DNA of 64,000 nt from Schistocephalus solidus. Its lineage: Eukaryota; Platyhelminthes; Cestoda; Diphyllobothriidea; Diphyllobothriidae. The first letter of the stretch is position 1. Every line of letters starts with the position of its first letter. Of the stretch, positions 12,953 to 20,205 are shown in pieces. Location of the stretch: contig WEDG01002553.1 of NCBI GenBank assembly GCA_017591395.1, forward strand, positions 124,001 through 188,000, in the 5' to 3' direction. Under the pieces are notes generated by a model. The model had not been told where the DNA came from. It saw only the letters and a list, made by a program, of their open reading frames with translations, and searched no databases. Made by a program: the position numbers and the translations under genes.

Positions 12953-14737
12953 TCACAGGTTTGATAGAATGTGGTCAAGGAGAGCAAGAGCAACCAAATA
13001 GAGTGGCGCCATCCCAGTTCCTAAGAAGGAGAAAGTTTTTTTAAAAATTCATAAATATGTGCATAAGATAAAGCTGAATCTCTATTTATCGCAATGCTCG
13101 ATCTCAACATCAAATCTTACTTTTACGTACGCACTTGCTTACTAAAAACCTCAAGATGGTATAAACCTTAACATATGCATAAAGGGGCGCAGATCATCTT
13201 ACCTCTAGTTGCCATGCCACCCACATCTGGGGGTAGTCCTTTGGCATAACGATCAAATTTTTCGATATCGGCCAACGAAGGTAACTGTTTTAAGAATGGT
13301 ACAACACGCCGCACTTCCCCGTCTATTCGATTGGGTTTGTTAAGTCCCAGTAACAGGCAGACAAGTGGATAAACGTCAACTTGGTGAAAATTATCAATCA
13401 AGCCAACTTTTTTTATGCCTGGACCTGCCGCAACAAGAAAGGGATGCATGTCTGATTCCGAATTGTTGTATCCATGCATTCCCCCTAAAATTAAAAGCTG
13501 TTTTAAGTATCTTCTTCTGCAGCTGACAACTAACTGTTTCAAAATCAGAAAGGGAGAGACTTACGTAAATTCTCGTCATACGGTTTTGATGCGTCTGATT
13601 GGATCATCCAGCCTAGATCGGCAATGACAACAATATCGGGCACGCGCGCATTATTTCCATAATGGTAAGATTTCGGAATGTCCGCCTTTTTGTACACCGT
13701 GATATGTTGGAGGGATTTAAGTTTATTGCAGATATCATCAGCACTTGCTGAAACAAGATATTCAAGCGTGCAACACGGGGTTGACAAAAACTGAAATTAT
13801 ACATGGAAAAATTTACAGTTTGAAACTAAAATGCGCTAAATACTGCTTTTTCTTCAAATTGGAATTCGCATTTCATTAACTGAAATGTCAACATACGTTG
13901 TCCATTGTCATTCAACCAAATTCCTAGGTTGGCAGGCGATCCGTCAACTCCAAATTTGTAGTCTGAAGGGGAAAGCACTGAACTGACGTTGACGACCATT
14001 TTGTTACTAACTGCAGTCATTCCATGGTCACTTGTTACAATAACGTTGGGTTTTTCGCCGGAAAACTGTTCTTGTTCGATCCTTTGCATTAGGTAAGCAA
14101 TACCGTCATTTGTTTGTTCGATTGCATCGAGAACCTCTTTTGAATTTGGTCCAAATTTGTGACCAGCTGAATCCGGTTGATTGAAGTAAAGCATACAGAA
14201 ATTAACATCAGGCTGAGTTATCCATTCCATGATTCTATCCACTCTAAAGCGTAGAGTCGGGGCGCCGCTGTAGAGTCCAAAAGAGACATATTGCATTGTT
14301 CCATTATATCGGGCATCACTTCCAGGCCAATAAATCATTCCCGTTTTTCCCCCGTGACGCTGGTTGGTTATCCAAATTGGTTCGTTCCCGTTCGTTGTAA
14401 ACCACTTGGATTCCATATTCTTGATGGAATCCGTGTAGTGATACGTGTCATTTAGGTCTTTATCGTAGAAAGTGTTTCCCACCAGGCCATGCGTCTCAGT
14501 ATATCTTCCAGTGGCAAGAGAAAAGTGGGAAGGAAATGTCAACGAGAGCATGACACTTTGAACCTTTTTCGCTCTGAATCCCTGCTCGGCCAGCTTTAAA
14601 AATGCTGAGACATTTTTATTCGCGGCGATTGCTTTATCAATGTAGTCGTGTCTAAAGCCATCCAGCGAAATTAAAATAACTTTGCTTCCACAGCAAAGGT
14701 GCAGAAGCAGCAACAAGTATGTCAGTATTTTCAACAT
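12953..14737 (-). CDS. Ectonucleotide pyrophosphatase/phosphodiesterase, copy A (4 exons)
   Basis: Minus-strand gene; my exon model is 14737-13897, 13747-13565, 13484-13203 and 13020-12953, encoding 457 residues. All three introns (149, 80 and 182 bp) are GT-AG and phase 1. An N-terminal signal peptide (about residues 1-17, hydrophobic LLLLLHLCC) precedes the alkaline-phosphatase-fold domain. Family catalytic and zinc residues are all visible: D26 (SLDGFRHD), nucleophile T67 (LTFPSH), D189 and H193 (PDSAGHKFGP), D237 and H238 (TSDHGM) in exon 1, and H345 (GMHGYNN) in exon 3. Sequons at NVS, NDT, NGT and NVS suggest glycosylation. Exon 4 adds a short hydrophobic tail (PLYLVALALL), suggesting a GPI signal or membrane anchor. 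Length fits ENPP5/6-like proteins. Family role: hydrolysis of nucleotide or phospholipid phosphodiesters outside the cell; the substrate here is unknown. Confidence 0.9.
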
Positions 14738-14777
14738 CGTTCTTAATCTGAGTACATTGCGGGTGGTTTAGAGACGC

Positions 14778-14809
14778 TTAAATACGCGGCTTGTTCCCTC
14801 TTGATTGGG
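14778..14809 (-). promoter_or_regulatory. Putative core promoter of ENPP-A (TATA-like and CCAAT)
   Basis: Upstream of the ATG on the minus strand, TATTTAA (14784-14778) lies about 41 bp before the start codon and CCCAATCAAG (14809-14800) lies farther out. ENPP-B has the same two elements in the same order. The conserved CCAATCAAG within otherwise diverged flanks supports a regulatory role. The transcription start is unknown. Confidence 0.45.
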
Positions 14810-14854
14810 TTTGAGGGTCCCGTTATGAGGCACTCGAGTGCAGCCAGACGCTAA

Positions 14855-14905
14855 TTGCACCACGTGCAACTTTCCGTGTAGCAATTGGCAGTTGACAATT
14901 GCTAC
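14855..14905. repeat. Two small inverted repeats upstream of ENPP-A
   Basis: TTGCAC-CAC-GTGCAA (14855-14869, containing a CACGTG E-box) is followed by a perfect 10-bp inverted repeat, GTAGCAATTG and CAATTGCTAC (14878-14905, 8-base spacer). They lie 120-170 bp upstream of the ENPP-A start codon. They may be protein-binding palindromes or the end of a small element. Confidence 0.4.
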
Positions 14906-14983
14906 AATTACAAAGCGTAGCAACTGCGCACCTATAAATACCTTAACATCTACATAACCAACGTCTGGTCGCTGATTTTGTCT

Positions 14984-15014
14984 CTGAGGATGGATTCGAG
15001 CGAGAATCCGAAAC
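14984..15014 (+). other. Hammerhead-like core, incomplete
   Basis: CTGAGGA (fits the CUGANGA core) is followed by a T, a 6-bp hairpin (GGATTC, loop GAGCGA, GAATCC) and GAAAC. The two core boxes and stem II are present. I could not find a convincing stem III with a UH cleavage site or a stem I, so this is a candidate relic rather than a ribozyme call. Confidence 0.3.
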
Positions 15015-15019
15015 GGCAG

Positions 15020-15830
15020 GCTAATGCAGATTTTTCCAATGACCGTGTCTCCTTCTTTGTGACTAAGTCCTGAAGCTTGCCTCTTTCCCTCTGCAGGCGA
15101 ATCTCTCGTAGTACAGGCTACAGAGGCAGGGCTTCATAGTTAAGGGATAACTAGTTAAGTTGTTGCAGCTGGAAATCTATGAAAATGATGCGCTATCACA
15201 GCGAAAGCAAGAATCGGAAAATCTGTCAATACTCTGGGGTAAGGAAAGACTTTTTACTGCAAGACTCACCCAACAAATGACTTTTGCCCCAGTATGAAAG
15301 AGTTTCAGTCATCTTGTAAATTTGCCTAATTGAACACCAAACTTTTGTCACCAGATAATCCCGTGGGATGTTCAGAAGTTCACTATTACTAATTTGATTG
15401 CTGCACGCCAGAGGTTTGGTAAATTTCCAAGTCTAAGTACACAATGTTTTGGATTCCGCTTTTGCACACGTAAGCTCGATTCGAAGAAAGATCTTTCACC
15501 ATAACACTTAACGCAACTTTCTATTGAATATTCATGCATTCTTGAGCAGTTCAGTTCTTTAATACTTCAAGTTACTCCTCCTTTATAAACAAAACTGATA
15601 GGTGGCAGCATAAGCGGAAACAATAGGTTAAGCACATTTGAGATGAGGTTAATTTGTCTTTTTTAATTTAAGTGTAATTTAAGCACCTTGCGCATCATCA
15701 GACGTTTGAATATCTCTTCGTATTGCAGGAATCATTGGGAGCCAGGGTCACAAGAGCTTGCAGTCATTTGAGTAGTCCCGTAAAGCTGCCGCCATTGCGT
15801 CTCTCGTGATCCTATGTGTAGATACGTGGA
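15020..15830. other. Spacer, nothing recognised
   Basis: AT-rich sequence between ENPP-A and the TA-rich cluster with no open frame of note. Confidence 0.5.
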
Positions 15831-15839
15831 AATAAACGA

Positions 15840-16010
15840 CAGCATATTAACATTTCCCCTTCACTGTTCATTTGCAATTCATACATGTTTACTGATAACT
15901 CTTACTTTATTTTTATTTAAAGTCAAACCTAATAGACGTCCGTTTATTAAGTATGGGAATCTGGTAATTTTAATTACATTTCCACATTGCGCCATGCCAA
16001 ATTGTTATTA
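15840..16010 (+). repeat. Dispersed repeat, copy 1
   Basis: Shares an ordered series of blocks with 31790-31995 in the same orientation: TTATTTTTA, GACGTCCGTTTATT, TTTAATTACATTT and GCCATGCCAAAT. No coding content was seen. It is probably an old interspersed repeat. Confidence 0.4.
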
Positions 16011-16237
16011 ATTATTGTATTAAATAGACCGTAGTATTTGTTATATTTAGCATGCTGTTGTAAATTGGTATTGTTGGATTTCCGCGAAGCGAGTAATTGC
16101 TCCGGGTGAGTAAATATTGTCATAAGATCTTTGGAGTTTCCCATGAGTTTAAAAGTTTCTTTTCTTATTTAAGCGGTTACATGAATTCCATCGCTACAAT
16201 AAAGTGGCTAGGAAAATGGCAGGTTTTTGCATTTTTG

Positions 16238-16318
16238 CCGGCCTCTTTTACATCAGTCTTATTTTAAGGCAACTCTCGCATACACCAACGTCCTTTCTCT
16301 ATGAAAGCGAGGAAAGCT
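16238..16318. repeat. Short dispersed repeat, copy 2
   Basis: Counterpart of 9275-9345, with conserved ends CGGCCTCTTT and ATGAAAGCG-GGAAAGCT. It lies immediately before the first TA run of the ribozyme cluster. Confidence 0.35.
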
Positions 16319-16347
16319 GATTTGACTGCCGGTATGCACTAACATTG

Positions 16348-16490
16348 ATATATATATATATAAAATCCCAGGTTTGCCACACTTGGGATTGGGTATGACT
16401 GGCTGATGACGGCTAATAAGCCAGAAATGGCCATTCCGGTCTCCCTTGTCTTTGTCGGTTCCACTCTATATATATATATATATATATATA
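16348..16490 (+). repeat. (TA)n runs flanking the type-2 ribozyme segment
   Basis: TA runs of about 7 and 12 units (16348-16362, 16467-16490) bracket a segment of about 104 bp that carries the type-2 hammerhead. Confidence 0.85.
16391..16445 (+). ncRNA. Hammerhead ribozyme, type 2 sequence
   Basis: Type I topology. Stem I outer GGG (16391) pairs with CCC (16443-16445), the internal loop is TAT opposite T, and the inner GACTGG pairs with CCGGTC (one G-U). Core CTGATGA is at 16403-16409. Stem II is GGCT-AATA-AGCC, then GAAA at 16424-16427. The minimal stem III is the self-complementary octamer ATGGCCAT, with predicted cleavage after T16435. The 10.1/11.1 position is a C-A mismatch, where a pair is usual. 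Self-cleavage of the RNA is the expected role, in processing tandem transcripts to unit length. Confidence 0.8.
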
Positions 16491-16641
16491 AGCCAAACAA
16501 GTGCGTAACACTCACTAATGTGGTAAGGATCTCACTCGATCCCATTTGTCCGCCCGCCAGTTACCTACCGGCGATAAACGAACGTTGTGTCATAGGACAC
16601 ATACCATATATATAGCACAAATATGTTGCTAAGAGTGCAAC

Positions 16642-16700
16642 AGGCAAGACGCAGACAGCTGTTTCACGGTCATTACCGATCATCAGTACATCATATGCCT
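16642..16700 (-). ncRNA. Hammerhead ribozyme, type 1 sequence, minus-strand copy
   Basis: Exact reverse complement of 16949-17007: the core boxes, stem I with its TAT/T internal loop, stem II and the palindromic stem III are unchanged. On this strand the core CTGATGA occupies 16686-16680 and cleavage is predicted after 16654. Confidence 0.82.
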
Positions 16701-16948
16701 TGTGCAGTGAGGTACATAAACAAGCCAAACAAGTGCGTAACACTCACTAATGTGGTAAGGATCTCACTCGATCCCATTGCACTCTAAGCAACATATTTGT
16801 GCTATATATATGGTATGTGTCCTATGACACAACGTTCGTTTATCGCCGGTAGGTAACTGGCGGGCGGACAAATGGGATCGAGTGAGATCCTTACCACATT
16901 AGTGAGTGTTACGCACTTGTTTGGCTTGTTTATGTACCTCACTGCACA

Positions 16949-17007
16949 AGGCATATGATGTACTGATGATCGGTAATGACCGTGAAACAGCTGTCTGCGT
17001 CTTGCCT
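16949..17007 (+). ncRNA. Hammerhead ribozyme, type 1 sequence, plus-strand copy
   Basis: Stem I outer AGGCA pairs with TGCCT, the internal loop is TAT opposite T, and the inner GATGTA pairs with TGCGTC (two G-U). Core CTGATGA is at 16963-16969. Stem II is CGGT-AATG-ACCG, then GAAA at 16984-16987. Stem III is the self-complementary octamer ACAGCTGT, with predicted cleavage after C16995. The 10.1/11.1 pair is a T-T mismatch. Conserved architecture with the type-2 copy despite different stem sequences supports selection on RNA fold. Confidence 0.82.
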
Positions 17008-17033
17008 GTTGCACTCTTAGCAACATATTTGTG

Positions 17034-17034
<1 letters not shown>

Positions 17035-17103
<69 letters not shown>
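17035..17103 (+). repeat. (TA)34 microsatellite
   Basis: Uninterrupted alternating TA of about 69 bp, the longest in the window, separating the ribozyme array from the next segment. Confidence 0.97.
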
Positions 17104-17106
<3 letters not shown>

Positions 17107-17541
17107 TCGGGTCTGACCCTAAAAAGTCATGTCCGAATCACCTGACTCCATGTCCTGCACTTAATAATTTCAGAAATTATTTCCCCGATTATTCTCTGGA
17201 GTCCATATACCAGAAACCGCATAGAGAACGCTGGGGGACCAACTGAGGAGCCGAACCCCTCGTTGGTGTGTCACGCACCAGCAGAAACATCGATGAAACA
17301 CGTTTTCTGGGCTTTTAGCTAGTACCTATGTCGGAAGTACGGTATAATGTCTTTTTCATATAAGATTCATACTACTTGAAATACTACTTGTTTGTAGAAT
17401 AGGATTACGTGGTTATTCCACAGTGGTTGATTGTCTTCGACCAAAATGCTCATTAAAAGTTCGGGTCTGACCCTAAAAAGTCATGTCCGAATCACCTGAC
17501 TCCATGTCCTGCACTTAATAATTTCAGAAATTATTTCCCCG
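17104..17541 (+). mobile_element. Segment with 83-85-bp terminal direct repeats between TA runs
   Basis: About 84 bp at 17104-17190 (TTCGGGTCTGACCC to TTTCCCCGAT) recurs at 17459-17542, a spacing of about 355 bp. Each repeat contains a hairpin GATTCGG/CCGAATC (TTCGG/CCGAA in copy 2) and a perfect hairpin AATAATTT-CAG-AAATTATT. The unique interior has a hairpin CCAAC/GTTGG near 17238-17265 and GGTG/CACC near 17264-17278. No protein is encoded. It may be 1.2 units of another tandem repeat or an LTR-like mini-element. Confidence 0.55.
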
Positions 17542-17579
<38 letters not shown>

Positions 17580-17580
17580 T
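17542..17580 (+). repeat. (TA)n microsatellite, interrupted
   Basis: Alternating TA with one TTTA interruption; it closes the cluster. Confidence 0.9.
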
Positions 17581-18369
17581 GTGATTGCCTGTGACTTCAG
17601 AGAAAGTTTTTATGTATAGTGGGACTTTTTAAACGCCCTATTTCCGGTGCCTGAGGATTTTAAAAATGTAAGTAAATGTAAACCTTTCAGCTCAAAAAAG
17701 GATTCAGTCATACTTTCGATTGAGAATTTCTCTCGGGGTTCCTGCTTCAATAATAGCACTCAAACCCAAGTTCCTCTTTCCGAGGGTGCTGCAGGCCGCC
17801 AGACTCGGAGGTTGGACTTTCAAACGTGGACCTGAGCGCCGAACGCTGATTGCAAAGTAATTATTCAGTTGGCTGTAACGCCTCCTGTTGCACCGAAATT
17901 AACGTCCAATACGCGCTTTTTTGTTTTTATTATAAGAAAGTATGCCCTCAGGAGGATTTCTTTCTAGATCGTTTTTTGATTGTGGGGCACTGGACTCAGA
18001 CATCATCCCTACGGCGCTACGCTGCTAGCAGAAACCACACCCTAGACACCCGGGCCAATCCTACGGAAGCAGGCTCCATAATGCTTGCAAAATATGTGAC
18101 AATGGCCCCTTATCGTTTACAATTAAGGTGATTTTAGATTTTATCACCATCGGTGGTTGAGAGTGTCATGTCTACTCTCCTCGGAATCACATCTATCATC
18201 CGATGCTTTGATTCTCAAAGTAGCGGAAGACAAATCGTAGTTACCACAAACACAACTTATATGCAAGGCAGTGGAGAAAGCCTTTCGTAAATTGCATAAT
18301 GCTGCGTCTGATAAATTGTAAATTGAACGTAGTCGGAGTCATTGTCTTGTCTGTTTAATTCGAGAATAT

Positions 18370-18430
18370 TGGCATCCACTGATGAACGCATACCAATCGC
18401 CATTCCGGTCCCCCTTGCCTTCGTCGGCAG
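18370..18430 (+). other. Decayed relative of the type-2 hammerhead segment
   Basis: CTGATGA at 18379-18385 is followed by CGCCATTCCGGTCCCCCTTGCC, which matches the 3' side of the type-2 element (GGCCATTCCGGTCTCCCTTGTC, then TTTGTCGG versus TTCGTCGG). The GAAA box and stem II are lost, so it should not cleave. Confidence 0.55.
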
Positions 18431-18599
18431 TGTTCATCTACCTGTACTACAAGTAACTGTGCGGCTGCTGGCGGGGATCGGGTGTTTACCCCAGGAGAGA
18501 ACAGGACGAGTGTGTCCCATTTGTGATCATTGAAATTGAAATTGCTTAATCTTCTCTGCCGTACCTGCATCTATATAGCGTATTGGCACACAAGTTTGT

Positions 18600-20200
18600 T
18601 TGATGTCATTATAATGCATTGCATCAAAGCCGATTCTTAAGTTAAAACTAAGATTGCAGTTCGCCAACAAATTTCACTACCCCATCTATGGGTTTTTGAG
18701 TCTGACCACATCTTACCTTGGCAAATCGGATTTGAAAACAGCGAACTTTTATCATTAGGCTACACGATTACAATATTTTAGAGAGATGTTTTAGTCTTTA
18801 AAACATTTTTCCCCCAAAACCGGCACTAGCACTGTTAGTCAGCCTTTTGCACTAGACGCTGAAAATACACCTATTAGTTGAATTTCTAATGAAAGGGAAT
18901 GGGTGCAGACTTCAATTTTGTTAATACTTTGACGCCAAAAGTCTCCGATCCAGTTTAATTTTGATAAAACTTTTATACCGTTTTGGAAGGAATGTACTTT
19001 TCTTTCAAACAAATTCCATCCGTTTTATTTGGTTAACAGTGTGCAGAGAAGAAGATCCACATTTTATTTAACGTTCGTTTCCATATTTTGTTAATTATTT
19101 GGGTAACTTCATGCCCATTGTTTACTGATTCATGTTATTACAGTTTCTGCTGCTTTCAAGTTCCTCAAAAATTAATCGTTAACTAGGAGTAAATCAGATC
19201 CGAATTTTTGGGTAGATTTCTCTCATGCACAGCGGGATAATTGTCTATTTGATTTTCTGAATAAAAATGCTAATTCGGCGGTGCATGACCCTGAGGCCAA
19301 ACTCATCAACTGTCAGTCTAAGCGATTATTTTCTGGGAAAATCAAAAAGCAGCGATATCTAAACTGGAGTACCTACCAGCATACACGTAGAGAATTCTGA
19401 GGAACCATTGATGAGCGAGATCTCTTGCAGCTGTGTCAAGTGGCGGCAAAATACCGGCAAAACAAACGTCTTGGATTTTATATATGATCTGTGTTGTCAA
19501 TATAGGGTCACCTGTAAAGCCTCATTACTTTCATGCAGTACAATACTAAGTTTATGTAAAAATTATTTTATCTTCTTTCTATAAGTTCAGCTTGGCTACG
19601 ATGATTATATAAATTACTTTGTATATTTTGACTAAGGTGGGTTTAAGTATCTTGATTCCAGAGAATTACAGTGTCTAGTTACTCGTAATTTAATTTCTCC
19701 TACCTGACGATTGAGTTTACAGGACAAGTGTCGGAAGCTGCTATTTAACTCATATAACAGAAGTTTCCTTACGTTTTTCATGCGAACTGGCAAGTTAGGT
19801 GGCGTGGCTGATTAAATTGATGTGTTTGGTAATTAACTTACTCCATTGCCCTTTAATTTCTCATAAACAGTGATGTTCTAGTTGTAGTAAAACAGGCGGT
19901 TGATAATTGCTTGTTTATGGTCATTCTATGAATATTTTTCTTTCAATCGACAACGTTGGGAATCCTGTGGCTTTAACAAAATCTCAAATTTAACAGTGGC
20001 TGTCTATATTCCCTACAGAAATTCGAACGGAGAGGGCTTATCATTAACTATTCGTGTTCTCACGCTAGGCCTGTACCGAATGGACCTTAACTTTATTATA
20101 GAGATACCCGTAGATTTCGCATGGATATCATAAAAAAACAGAACATAACTAATCATAAACTCTCGGAAATTTCAGCATATTACATGAGCAAAAGATGTCA
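18600..20200. other. AT-rich spacer, nothing recognised
   Basis: 3' flank of ENPP-B. Open frames at 19900-20133 and 20121-20306 have no recognisable content, and the second lies antisense to the ENPP-B last exon. Confidence 0.5.
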
Positions 20201-20205
20201 TGTTT

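Larger units (their letters stand above)
16491..17034. repeat. Inverted pair of 232-bp tandem repeats carrying hammerheads
   Basis: A 55-bp block beginning AGCCAAACAAGTGCG at 16491 recurs at 16723, giving a head-to-tail period of 232 bp. At about 16778 the array turns over, and 16778-17034 is the reverse complement of a circularly permuted stretch of the same unit. With three unit parts P, Q and R, the order is P-Q-R-P followed by inverted Q, P, R and part of Q. The arms are almost identical. Each orientation contains one hammerhead. Such circular permutation is what copies of a circular RNA would leave. Confidence 0.85.
16345..17580. mobile_element. Cluster of hammerhead-ribozyme elements separated by (TA)n
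   Basis: Runs of TA at 16348-16362, 16467-16490, about 16605-16615, about 16803-16812, 17035-17103 and 17542-17580 bound a series of short non-coding segments. These hold three intact-looking hammerhead ribozymes, an inverted pair of partial 232-bp tandem repeats and a 356-bp segment with terminal direct repeats. Known families with hammerheads include Penelope-like elements, retrozymes and flatworm SINE-like satellites. Which of these applies is not settled, because no protein-coding partner is visible here. Confidence 0.75.

Noticed and set aside
13415..13627. Plus-strand open frame over ENPP-A exon 3
   Set aside because: Antisense shadow of a conserved catalytic exon.
16348..17145. Open frames encoding IYIYIY repeats
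   Set aside because: Direct translation of (TA)n microsatellite; not coding.
16345..17580. CRISPR-like array or bacterial repeat
   Set aside because: Repeats are long, inverted and TA-flanked with ribozyme cores, in a eukaryotic context; no spacer structure.
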